Source: Chloroflexota bacterium
GTDB taxonomy: Bacteria; Chloroflexota; Limnocylindria; Limnocylindrales; CSP1-4
Direction: 5' to 3'
NCBI GenBank assembly: GCA_025935655.1
Contig: JAICUV010000158.1
Location: 1-8,040 of the forward strand
DNA length: 8,040 nt
The notes under the pieces were generated by a model, which saw only the letters and a program-made list of their open reading frames with translations, was not told where the DNA came from and searched no databases. Numbering within the stretch: position 1 is the first letter of the stretch; every line of letters starts with the position of its first letter. The position numbers and the translations under genes are program-made. Positions 1 through 6,441 of this stretch are shown one piece after another.

Positions 1-1437
1 GGCGACCGACACGGCCACCGGGTCGAGGCCCGCGGGCCGTGCGGGACCCGTGCTCTTCTCGTGGCGCTCCTCGGGCCGCAGCCGGCCGCGGCGGTAGATC
101 GAGAGGATGCCCGAGATGAACACGGCGACCGCCACGATGAACAGCACGTTGACGTTGCCGACGAGGTCTGCCACCGGACCAACGATGATGATCGGCAGGA
201 AGCTGGCGACCGAGACCAGCATGTTGAGGACGCCGAACACGCGGCCCCGGACGTCCTCCGGAATGTCCTCCTGGAGCTGTGTCTGCGACGGGATCGCGAC
301 GAACGCGTAGGCGATGCCGGCGAGGAGCGCAACGAGCACCACGACCGCGAGCAGCGACGTGAGGGCCGAGAGCGACTCGAGACCCGTCGCGGTCTGCGCG
401 CTCTGGAGCAGTCGCGAGATCGGGCCCGCCGCAGCGAGCAGCGCCAGCAGCACGCCGAGGGTGACGAGCCCGCCCTCGATGAGGCGGCGCCGCGGCAGGT
501 GCTGGCCGTAGTTGTTGAGGATGAGGATGCCCATCACGATGCCGAACCCCAGCGGCAGCACGATGACCACGAAGTCCTTCGTCCCGAGGGCGAGCGCGTC
601 CCGGGCGAAGTTGGGGCCGATGACCCCCAGCACCCCGACCAGCGACGCCGCGATGCCCAGGTACAGCAGCGACCACTTGACCTTGGGCGTGCTGCGGATA
701 AAGGCCACGCCCTCGCGGAGCTGGCTCACGACGGAGCCCACGGCCTCCTCGGTCTCGTGGACCATCCCGGCTCCGTCCTCCGCGACGACGGCCGGCGAGG
801 GCGGCAGCGTCCAGCAGAAGCCGGCGGCGATGAGGTAGCACACGGCGACGAACAAGATCAGCGCCGGCGCGCCCGCGAGCGTCACGACGATCGGCCCGAG
901 CAGCGCGAACCCCACCGCGAACGCCGCGTTGAGCGTGAGCGTGAACACGCCGTTCGCCGCGATCAGCTGCTGGCGCGGCACGACCTGCGGGATCATCGCG
1001 GCCTCGGCCGGGCTGAAGAACACCGTGATCGTCGAGATCACGACGTTGAGGATCAGGATCGCCGGCAGCGAGTCGCCGACGAAGTAGAGGGCGACGAACG
1101 CGGCGAAGCGGAGCAGGTTCGTGACGACGAGGACGAGCCGTTTGTCGAGCCGGTCCACGTAGACGCCGGCGACGGCGCTGAACAGGACGGCCGGCCCGAG
1201 GAACGTGAGGATCAGGAGGCTGACGGCGGTGTTCGACCGGGTCGCCTCCAGGATGATCACGGTCAGGCCGTAGATGACCATGTTGCCGCCGATCTGCGTG
1301 AACGCCTGGCTGAGCCAGAGCAGCAGGAACGGGCGGTTGCGGAAGACGTCGAGGGCGCTGGTCTCGTCGGGCTCGTCGGGCCCGCCGGGGGCGGGGGCCA
1401 GGTCGATGGCGTCCGAGGGCAGGGCCTGGTCCGTCAT
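1..1437 (-). CDS. MFS transporter, MFS_3 (EntS/multidrug exporter-like), C-terminal end cut by window
   Basis: A major facilitator superfamily permease, probably a proton-coupled exporter of small molecules in the cytoplasmic membrane; the substrate cannot be told. I read 479 codons from ATG at 1437 without a stop, so the gene continues past base 1. Residues 1-34 are an Asp/Pro-rich cytoplasmic tail. Hydrophobic segments then alternate with short loops as in a 12-helix MFS protein, with a long charged central loop at about 211-255. The conserved loop after helix 2 reads GVYVDRLDKR (91-100), the A-motif. FSPAEAAMIPQVVPRQQLIAAN (split around 141-162) and EDIPEDVRGRVFG (390-402) are typical of the MFS_3 family (PF05977). 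After the last helix (about 448) a basic, proline-containing tail begins, so little is likely to be missing. The start overlaps the DUF951 stop as ATGA and has no Shine-Dalgarno sequence, which suggests translational coupling. Family is confident; function is general only. Confidence 0.9.
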   Translation of the reverse strand, partial: MTDQALPSDAIDLAPAPGGPDEPDETSALDVFRNRPFLLLWLSQAFTQIGGNMVIYGLTVIILEATRSNTAVSLLILTFLGPAVLFSAVAGVYVDRLDKRLVLVVTNLLRFAAFVALYFVGDSLPAILILNVVISTITVFFSPAEAAMIPQVVPRQQLIAANGVFTLTLNAAFAVGFALLGPIVVTLAGAPALILFVAVCYLIAAGFCWTLPPSPAVVAEDGAGMVHETEEAVGSVVSQLREGVAFIRSTPKVKWSLLYLGIAASLVGVLGVIGPNFARDALALGTKDFVVIVLPLGFGIVMGILILNNYGQHLPRRRLIEGGLVTLGVLLALLAAAGPISRLLQSAQTATGLESLSALTSLLAVVVLVALLAGIAYAFVAIPSQTQLQEDIPEDVRGRVFGVLNMLVSVASFLPIIIVGPVADLVGNVNVLFIVAVAVFISGILSIYRRGRLRPEERHEKSTGPARPAGLDPVAVSVA

Positions 1438-1679
1438 GCGGGTTTCGGCGCGGGCGCCACGGCTGCGCTGATCGCGGGATCCCCACGGCGGACGAAGCCG
1501 GCGATCCGGCGCTCCAGGGCGGGCCGCTCCACCATCACGTGGCGGCCGCAGGTCTCGCAGCGGAGCCCGATGTCGGCCCCGAGACGGTCCACGAGCCACG
1601 TCTCGCCGCCGCACGGATGCCGTCGCCGCAGGCGCACGACATCGCCCAGGAGCAGCTCGACGACGGGGGTGCCTGACAT
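1434..1679 (-). CDS. DUF951 family small zinc-ribbon-like protein (YyzM-like)
   Basis: An 81-residue protein matching the DUF951 family (PF06107; B. subtilis YyzM belongs here), whose biochemical role is not established as far as I know. Signature elements are visible in order: LGDVVRLRRRHPCGG (11-25), VDRLGADIGLRC (30-41), CETCGRHVMVERPALERRI (41-59). His21, Cys23, Cys41 and Cys44 are the probable zinc ligands. Most family members end soon after this point; this one has an Ala/Pro-rich tail from about 65 to 81. The ATG at 1679 is preceded by TACCCT (1692-1687) and no Shine-Dalgarno sequence, suggesting a leaderless transcript. Its stop overlaps the MFS start (ATGA, 1437-1434), so the two are probably translated together. 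It follows the DUF881 gene after a 44-base gap. Family assignment is strong; a link between its function and the transporter is only inferred from coupling. Confidence 0.9.
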   Translation of the reverse strand: MSGTPVVELLLGDVVRLRRRHPCGGETWLVDRLGADIGLRCETCGRHVMVERPALERRIAGFVRRGDPAISAAVAPAPKPA

Positions 1680-1686
1680 CGCGCCG

Positions 1687-1695
1687 AGGGTAGCA
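1687..1695 (-). promoter_or_regulatory. Possible extended -10 promoter for leaderless DUF951 mRNA
   Basis: On the minus strand, TGC-TACCCT (1695-1687) fits an extended -10 element (TGn-TANNNT). It ends 7 bases before the ATG at 1679, about where transcription would begin. No Shine-Dalgarno sequence lies between. No convincing -35 was found. If active, it makes DUF951-MFS a transcription unit separable from the operon upstream. Confidence 0.45.
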
Positions 1696-1723
1696 GAGGG
1701 TCCGGGGATCGGCGGGGGCCGGG

Positions 1724-2398
1724 TCAGAGTCGCGGCTTGCCCAGGGTCGGCGTGAGGTCGCGGTCGGTCGCCGGGACCCGCACGAGGTCGCGGGTGACCA
1801 CCTGGACGTCGACCCCCGGGAACCGCGCGTTGAGCTGCGCGATCGGGCCGCCGGCCCGGCTCAGGGACCCCGCGAGGACCTGCGGGTTGCCCACGGCCGT
1901 GATCACGATCGGGTCCGCGAGCGGCACGCCGCGCAGCACGACGGCGCCCTCGGGACCCGTGGCCACGACGCCCGGCACGATCCGGCTGTCGCCGATCGCC
2001 GTCGCCTCCGCGCCGGCGTTGCGGAGCTCGTTCATCAGCAGCTCGATCTCCTCGCCCGGGATCGGCCCCTTGACCGTGACCACGACCCCGGGCCCGGACA
2101 CCGGGAGCACTCCCGACCAGCCGAGGATCCGGTCGAGGTCCGCGCGGATCTGGCCGACGGAGGTGTCGCCGCGGTTGACGGCGGCCTGGATGGACTCGTG
2201 CTGGCGGTCGAGGGTCGCGATCTCCTCGCGCAGCTGGTTGTTGCGGGTCGTGACGTTCGCGACGAGCTCCGTGAGCTCCGAGACGGACAGCGCGCTGAGC
2301 CCCTGGTCCGCGTTCTGGGCGTTGAGCTGGGCGACGACGAGGAAGCCGAGCAGGAACAGGACGAGGGTGAGCGCGATGCGCGCGGGCGTCCGGCGCAT
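1724..2398 (-). CDS. DUF881 (UPF0749, YlxW/YlxX-like) membrane-anchored protein, second of a tandem pair
   Basis: A 224-residue DUF881 protein (PF05949). Relatives YlxW and YlxX of B. subtilis sit in the division/cell-wall region beside sbp and divIB, but their biochemical role is unclear. A basic N-terminus (MRRTPAR) and a membrane helix at about 8-24 indicate an N-in anchor with the rest outside. A Gln/Leu/Arg-rich coiled-coil stretch follows (about 35-92). The conserved domain then shows SGPGVVVTVKG (101-111), LMNELRNAGAEATAIGDSRI (121-140) and a GAVVLRGVPLADPIVITAVG strand region (151-170). I chose ATG at 2398, not further upstream, because the anchor begins here, GGAG lies 8 bases ahead (2410-2407), and the codon overlaps the previous stop as TGATG. 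The upstream in-frame extension only shadows the neighbour. It resembles the preceding gene product in layout and motifs but is clearly divergent, so the duplication is old. Confidence 0.9.
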   Translation of the reverse strand: MRRTPARIALTLVLFLLGFLVVAQLNAQNADQGLSALSVSELTELVANVTTRNNQLREEIATLDRQHESIQAAVNRGDTSVGQIRADLDRILGWSGVLPVSGPGVVVTVKGPIPGEEIELLMNELRNAGAEATAIGDSRIVPGVVATGPEGAVVLRGVPLADPIVITAVGNPQVLAGSLSRAGGPIAQLNARFPGVDVQVVTRDLVRVPATDRDLTPTLGKPRL

Positions 2399-3189
2399 CA
2401 GGGCGTCTCCGACGGGGCGGCCGAGAAGGCCGCGCCCGGCGTCGCGGTCGGCTCGACGCGACCGTAGCGGAGGTTGACCGACCCCGCGTACGCGTCCAGG
2501 TCCACCTCGTCCAGGACGGCGTACGAGATCCCCACGCCGAACGTCTCGGAGCGACTGCGGACGAAGTCCACGAACCCGGGCGACGCCACCAGCGTGTCGT
2601 ACATGGTTGCCGGGCCGATCGCCTTGACGTCGTACGGCGGCGCGAGGTACGCCGAGTTCACGAGCACGGACCCGCCGATGTCGACCACCGCCGTCCCCAC
2701 GGTCACCCGCTCGCCGTTGACGGCGATCGCCTCCGCGCCCGCGAGCCACAGCTCCTCGACCACGGTGAGCACGTCCTGCCCGGACACGAGGTAGTCGCGC
2801 GCGTTGGCGTCCTGCGGGATCGGGAGGGTGGAGTCGGTGAGGCGGATGACGACCCCGGGGCCGCGCATCGCGACGAGGCCCGCCGCCATCCGGGCGCGCT
2901 CGAGGCGGTCGTTGAGCTCACCGGTGAGCGTCGTCCCGCCCTGGCCCGCGGCCTCCAGGTCCTGGATCGCGGTACGCAGCTGGAGGATCTGCTCCTTGAG
3001 GCTCTCCTGCTGGGCCTGGAGGTCGAGCGCCGTCTCCACGAGCGGCGTCCGCTCCAGGCTCGTATAGCGGATGCGTGGACCCTCGGACGAGAGCTGCGCA
3101 GCGATGAGGAACCCGAGGCCCAGCAGCGCCGCGCCGAGCGTGATCTGCCAGCTCGGGATCGTCCGGATGCGCCGGCCGATGGACGTCAT
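2398..3189 (-). CDS. DUF881 (UPF0749, YlxW/YlxX-like) membrane-anchored protein, first of a tandem pair
   Basis: A 263-residue DUF881 protein. Basic residues (R6, R7, R9) precede a single membrane helix at about 15-32, so the bulk should be extracytoplasmic. Residues about 45-105 form a probable coiled coil (for example LKEQILQLRTAIQDLEAAG, 64-82). The DUF881 core follows: RGPGVVIRLTDS (109-120), VVEELWLAGAEAIAVNGERV (143-162), a region at 168-192 with GGSVLVNSAY and PYDVKAIGP, and a C-terminal hairpin region ending DEVDLDAY (227-234). A Pro/Ala/Thr-rich tail (247-263) is absent from the second copy. ATG at 3189 overlaps the peptidase stop as ATGA and has no recognisable Shine-Dalgarno sequence, so initiation probably depends on coupling. 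No sbp (DUF1290), ftsA, ftsZ or divIB gene is in the window, unlike the classical setting. Family confident; role in envelope or division is inference. Confidence 0.9.
   Translation of the reverse strand: MTSIGRRIRTIPSWQITLGAALLGLGFLIAAQLSSEGPRIRYTSLERTPLVETALDLQAQQESLKEQILQLRTAIQDLEAAGQGGTTLTGELNDRLERARMAAGLVAMRGPGVVIRLTDSTLPIPQDANARDYLVSGQDVLTVVEELWLAGAEAIAVNGERVTVGTAVVDIGGSVLVNSAYLAPPYDVKAIGPATMYDTLVASPGFVDFVRSRSETFGVGISYAVLDEVDLDAYAGSVNLRYGRVEPTATPGAAFSAAPSETP
2407..2410 (-). promoter_or_regulatory. Shine-Dalgarno GGAG for second DUF881 gene
   Basis: GGAG (2410-2407 on the minus strand) lies 8 bases before ATG at 2398, inside the end of the preceding gene. It supports the short start at 2398 over any longer in-frame reading. 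Confidence 0.65.
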
Positions 3190-4574
3190 GCTGCGCCGCC
3201 GCGACGCCTCGCGACCACGAGGCCGAGGACGACAACCGCGATCACGAGCGCGAGGCCGCCGAACACGACCGGCAGCGTCGTGGAGTCCGCCGGCGTGGCG
3301 TCGGGGCCGGGCGCATCGATCGGCGCGCCGGTCACCTCGGGCCGGCCGGTGGCGGCGCCGGGCTCGGTCCCCGTCGTCGGGACGGGGCCGGTCCAGCCCG
3401 ACGGGAGCGGGCCCGCGGGCGCCGGCTGCGGGCCGAATCGCTCGGGGGCCGCGGCGCCGAGGTTCGCGAGCCATCCCGATTCAAAGGTGGCGAGGTCCTG
3501 GCCGATGGCGCGCGTGAACGCCTCGTCGTCCGTGAGCCCGTCCTTGTACCCGAGCACGAGCGAGATCATCGCGTCCCGACCGTGGGTGCTCACCAGGTAG
3601 TCGATCGCCGACACGGCCTCGGCGTACGCCAGGCTCGTCTTGTCGGGGTCCGTGGGGAACTGGCCGCCGAGCGCCTCGAGCGGGATGAGGTCGCGCGTGT
3701 CGACGGCATCGGCCACGCGGTTGCGGTCCCCGGAGCCATAGCCCTCGGAGAGGTAGACCGCGAGTCCCTCGTTGAGCCAGCGTGGCGGGAACCGGTAGGG
3801 GTTCTCGACGGCGGTGTTGAACACGAGGTGGGTCAGCTCGTGCGGGACGACGATCCCGACCCACGGGTCGTTGATGGCGTCCGGCGTGATCAGCGCGAAC
3901 AGGGTGCGGATGTCCGCCCGCGCCTGCCCGCCCACGTTCTCCCGGGTACCCGGGCCCAGCGCACCGCGGAAGGACGCCTCGTCGCCGTAGATGAAGAAGT
4001 CGATGCGCTCGGTCTCCGACACGCCGAGGAGCGCCGCCGTGTCGCGCACCGCCGCCTCGCCGATGTCGAGCGCCTTGCGCGCGAACGCCTGGGTGCCCTC
4101 GTACCAGTGGATCGTGATCAGGTCGCCCTTGAGCGTCTTCCAGTCCTGGGCCGTGTCCGCGTACAGGATCCGGCCCGGCGCGCTGAGGACGGGCTCCGCG
4201 CCGATAGCCGGGAAGGCGGCCCACGTGTACCGGATGGGCGTGTTGGGGGCGAGGTGCCCGCTGCCCGTCAGGTCGAGGGCGTAGTGGAGCGACTGCCGCC
4301 CGGTCCCGGTCCCGACCGGCACGTCGACGATGAACGGGCCGAGCGCATCGGGGAACTCGAGCCGCAGCTCCACGCGAGCGATGGGCGCGGCCGACGTCGC
4401 GTCCACGCTGAACTCGATCCGCTCCCCGTAGGCCTGGGTCGCGTGCGGCGTGTCGAAGCTGACCTCCCCCGCCGCCCGGGTGCCCTGCGGCGCGAGGAGG
4501 GCGACGAGCAGGGCGACCGCGGCAAGGGCGACGGCTCGCGTGAGGCTCGTGGGACGTCGGACCGTCGTCGTCAT
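3186..4574 (-). CDS. Membrane-anchored Peptidase_MA-like zinc metallopeptidase (HELTH gluzincin)
   Basis: A 462-residue extracytoplasmic metallopeptidase. Residues 1-35 look like a signal peptide (basic start, hydrophobic 13-28, cleavage perhaps near TRAAG). A beta-rich, Ig-like N-terminal region (about 37-140) follows, then a stretch containing DTAQDWKTLKGDL and ITIHWYEG (140-160) that in my recollection is typical of Chloroflexota proteins with a Peptidase_MA_2 domain (PF13485). The catalytic motif is PHELTHLVFN (244-253): His245, Glu246 and His249 fit HExxH, and Glu269 in RWLNEGLAVYLSEG (265-278) fits the third zinc ligand of gluzincins. All key residues are present, so activity is expected. 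A Pro/Gly-rich linker (about 376-430) leads to one membrane helix (434-455) and a basic end (RRRGG), so the mature enzyme is tail-anchored with its domain outside. ATG at 4574 is chosen because GGAG stands 6 bases ahead and it overlaps the previous stop as TGATG; a longer reading to 5900 is a shadow. Substrate unknown. Confidence 0.9.
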   Translation of the reverse strand: MTTTVRRPTSLTRAVALAAVALLVALLAPQGTRAAGEVSFDTPHATQAYGERIEFSVDATSAAPIARVELRLEFPDALGPFIVDVPVGTGTGRQSLHYALDLTGSGHLAPNTPIRYTWAAFPAIGAEPVLSAPGRILYADTAQDWKTLKGDLITIHWYEGTQAFARKALDIGEAAVRDTAALLGVSETERIDFFIYGDEASFRGALGPGTRENVGGQARADIRTLFALITPDAINDPWVGIVVPHELTHLVFNTAVENPYRFPPRWLNEGLAVYLSEGYGSGDRNRVADAVDTRDLIPLEALGGQFPTDPDKTSLAYAEAVSAIDYLVSTHGRDAMISLVLGYKDGLTDDEAFTRAIGQDLATFESGWLANLGAAAPERFGPQPAPAGPLPSGWTGPVPTTGTEPGAATGRPEVTGAPIDAPGPDATPADSTTLPVVFGGLALVIAVVVLGLVVARRRGGAA

Positions 4575-6247
4575 CACCTGCTCCACGCGAGGCCGGCCAG
4601 GCGGAGGATGCCGAGCCCGTTCTGGCTCGCTCCCAGGAGCCCGTCCCGGACGAGCGACCACGACGTGCCGTAGGAGACGGGGACCGCGGGCGCCTGGTCC
4701 TTCACCACCTCGAGCGCCCGCGCGTACGCGGACGTGGCCGCCTCGGGGCTCGTCGCCGCACCAGCGTCGGCGATCGCGGCGTCGAAGTCCGGGCTCGACC
4801 AGCCCCCCTCGTTGGCCGTCGAGCCCGTGCCGAGGAGCACGCCCAGGAAGTCGTTGGGACCCGGGTAGTCGGCGACCCACGACAGGCTCCACAGGGCGGG
4901 CGGGTCGGTCGCCAGGCGGTCCTGGTAAGTCCCGAAGTCCATGGTCGCGTAGTCGATCGTGACGCCCAGGTTCTTCTCGAGCATCGCGATGATCGCGCCG
5001 TCGTAGCCGCCGCCGTTCGCGATGAACGAGACCGGGCCGAGCGCGGCGCCCGTCGCGTAGCCCGCCTCGGCGAGCAGCGCGCGGGCGGCTGCCGGGTCGT
5101 ACGCCGGCAGGAAGTCGCCATCCGGGCGGCCCGGGATCCCCGCGGGCACCAGGCTCGTGGCAGCGACCGACGAGCCGAGCTCGTCCAGCTTCGCCAGCCG
5201 CCGCCAGTCGACGGCCTGGGCGAACGCCCGGCGTACGCGGGCATCGTCGAACGGCGCGCGACGGGTGTCGAAGCCGTAGTACGTGACGGACAGCGACGGG
5301 TCGCTGCGGAGCGAGGGACCGAGCTGGCGGTCGTAGCCGATCCACCCGGCGTCCGTGAACGACACCGGCGTCACGTCCACGGCGCCCGCGACGAAGGCGT
5401 CCACCGGGCTCTGTCCGCCGAGGTCCTGGAGCATGTTGACGGTCTTGATGGCGGGCTCGCCGGCCCAGTAGCGCGGGTTCGCCTCGAGCACGATCGTGTC
5501 TGCGGTGACGTCCTTGACGAGATAGCCGCCGCTGCCGACGAAGCCGCCGGGCGTGGGGAGGATCTCGCCGTCGCCGGCGCTCGCGGGGACGACGGCGAAC
5601 GGCGCGCCGGACACGATGGCAGGCAGGTCTCCCCCGCCCCGCTCGAGTTCCACGACGACACGCGTGTCGCCGTCCGCGCTGACCCCGAGCGTGCTCGTGT
5701 CCGTGCTCTGGCCTGCGAGCAGCGCGCGTGCGCCCTTCACGTCCGCGATGAGCGACGCGAGCGGCGAGGGGTCGCCGGGCGTGAACAGCCGGCGCCACGA
5801 ATGGACGACGTCGTTCGCGGTGAGCCTCGTTCCGTCGCTGAAGGTGAGCCCGTCGCGGAGCGTGAACACGACCCGCGTGCCGTCGTTCTCGACGGTCCAC
5901 GACTCCGCGAGGGCCGGCCGGACGGTGAGCGAGGGATCCACTGCCGTGAGGGTCTCGAACAGCTGGCTGACGTACGTGGCAGACCCCAGGTCGCCGTGCT
6001 TCGCCGGATCGATCGACGCGGGCGAGCCGGCCACGATGGTCACCTGGTCCGGACTCGCGGCGACCACCGTCCGGCCGGGCTCACCCGTGTTCGACGGCCA
6101 CAGCTGGACGAGCATCGCGAGGACCACGAGGACCGCGATCCCGGCGACGAGGAGCCGGCGACGGGGCGACGACCCGGGCTCGTCCAGGAACGGGGCGAAC
6201 GGGTCGTCCGGTCCGGGCGCGATGTCGGGGGTCAGCTCGTTCGCCAC
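4574..6247 (-). CDS. Family-5 extracellular solute-binding protein (DppA/OppA-like) with N-terminal membrane anchor, no lipobox
   Basis: A 557-residue SBP_bac_5 protein (PF00496), the family that delivers peptides, nickel or other ligands to Opp/Dpp ABC importers. Family marks in order: a start of lobe I around SIDPAKHGD (78-86); the signature LAESWTVENDGTRVVFTLRD (113-132) running into GLTFSDGTRLTANDVVHSW (133-151); YYGFDTRRAPFDDARVRRAF (323-342); YDPAAARALLAEAGY (383-397); WVADYPGPNDFL (457-468). Residues 1-31 are an acidic, Pro-rich cytoplasmic tail ending in RRR, followed by a helix at about 32-50. There is no cysteine after it, so this is a signal anchor rather than a lipoprotein. The start is GTG at 6247, with GGAGG 7 bases ahead, and overlaps the end of the small upstream ORF. 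No permease or ATPase gene lies in the window; the next genes, coupled by overlap, encode a metallopeptidase and two DUF881 proteins. Binding family is certain; ligand is unknown, and a non-transport role is possible. Confidence 0.95.
   Translation of the reverse strand: MANELTPDIAPGPDDPFAPFLDEPGSSPRRRLLVAGIAVLVVLAMLVQLWPSNTGEPGRTVVAASPDQVTIVAGSPASIDPAKHGDLGSATYVSQLFETLTAVDPSLTVRPALAESWTVENDGTRVVFTLRDGLTFSDGTRLTANDVVHSWRRLFTPGDPSPLASLIADVKGARALLAGQSTDTSTLGVSADGDTRVVVELERGGGDLPAIVSGAPFAVVPASAGDGEILPTPGGFVGSGGYLVKDVTADTIVLEANPRYWAGEPAIKTVNMLQDLGGQSPVDAFVAGAVDVTPVSFTDAGWIGYDRQLGPSLRSDPSLSVTYYGFDTRRAPFDDARVRRAFAQAVDWRRLAKLDELGSSVAATSLVPAGIPGRPDGDFLPAYDPAAARALLAEAGYATGAALGPVSFIANGGGYDGAIIAMLEKNLGVTIDYATMDFGTYQDRLATDPPALWSLSWVADYPGPNDFLGVLLGTGSTANEGGWSSPDFDAAIADAGAATSPEAATSAYARALEVVKDQAPAVPVSYGTSWSLVRDGLLGASQNGLGILRLAGLAWSR
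4581..4584 (-). promoter_or_regulatory. Shine-Dalgarno GGAG for the metallopeptidase gene
   Basis: GGAG (4584-4581 on the minus strand) stands 6 bases before ATG at 4574, within the end of the solute-binding protein gene. It fixes the start of the peptidase at a signal peptide rather than at an upstream in-frame codon. Confidence 0.65.
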
Positions 6248-6393
6248 CAGGCGGCCTCCGGGAGGGCGGGGTCGTGCCGGTCCGGATCCAGGAGGCGCTC
6301 GACCGGGATGGGGATGCGCGGACGGACGGTCCACACGTAGGTGTCGCCGGAGAAGCCGACGAGGAACGCCACGATACAGACCCACCGACGCAC
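6232..6393 (-). CDS. Possible 53-aa single-helix membrane micro-protein, first gene of the operon
   Basis: I do not recognise this ORF. It would start at GTG 6393 and encode 53 residues: a short basic start (RR), a hydrophobic stretch WVCIVAFLVGF (4-14) that is marginal for a membrane helix, then a polar Pro/Asp/Arg-rich tail ending in WWRTS. Support comes from context. A good -10-like hexamer (TATACT) ends 6 bases before the GTG, its stop (TGA, 6234-6232) lies 14 bases inside the solute-binding protein gene, and the ribosome-binding site of that gene sits inside it. It may therefore be a real small protein or a leader peptide whose translation opens the next start. A longer in-frame reading from 6459 would contain the -10 hexamer within the gene and adds only low-complexity sequence. 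Against it: short length and no recognised family. Confidence 0.4.
   Translation of the reverse strand: MRRWVCIVAFLVGFSGDTYVWTVRPRIPIPVERLLDPDRHDPALPEAAWWRTS
6255..6259 (-). promoter_or_regulatory. Shine-Dalgarno GGAGG that sets the GTG start of the solute-binding protein
   Basis: GGAGG (6259-6255 on the minus strand) with a 7-base spacer precedes GTG at 6247. It is the strongest ribosome-binding site in the window and argues against the in-frame longer start at 6439. Confidence 0.75.
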
Positions 6394-6399
6394 GGCCGG

Positions 6400-6405
6400 A
6401 GTATA
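6400..6405 (-). promoter_or_regulatory. Probable -10 element (TATACT) for the main operon
   Basis: TATACT (6405-6400 on the minus strand) is one mismatch from TATAAT and stands out in this GC-rich DNA. It ends 6 bases before GTG at 6393, so a transcript starting about 7 bases on would be leaderless. No -35 is seen at 16-18 bases; TTGCTG at 6439-6434 is too far away. A small hairpin-capable GCCC/GGGC pair (6415-6426) lies where the spacer and -35 would be. Confidence 0.6.
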
Positions 6406-6441
6406 GGCGGGGGTGCCCGAAGGGGCGGCCGGGCAGCAAGT

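Noticed and set aside
1680..1723. Terminator between the DUF881 and DUF951 genes
   Set aside because: The 44 bases are GC-rich but give no convincing stem followed by a T tract.
61..1755. 564-aa plus-strand ORF
   Set aside because: Its translation is a low-complexity run of D, E, R, H and Q, typical of the antisense of a GC-rich gene. The minus strand here encodes a clear MFS transporter and DUF951.
1724..2749. 341-aa reading of the second DUF881 gene
   Set aside because: The first 117 residues are an Arg/Gly-rich shadow of the preceding gene; the membrane anchor and GGAG fix the start at 2398.
3582..4673. 363-aa plus-strand ORF
   Set aside because: Antisense to the metallopeptidase with intact HELTH motif; composition is biased to R, G, V and E and no family motif is seen.
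3186..5900. 904-aa minus-strand reading of the peptidase
   Set aside because: The part above 4574 is an Arg-rich out-of-frame shadow of the solute-binding protein gene. A signal peptide and GGAG mark the true start at 4574.
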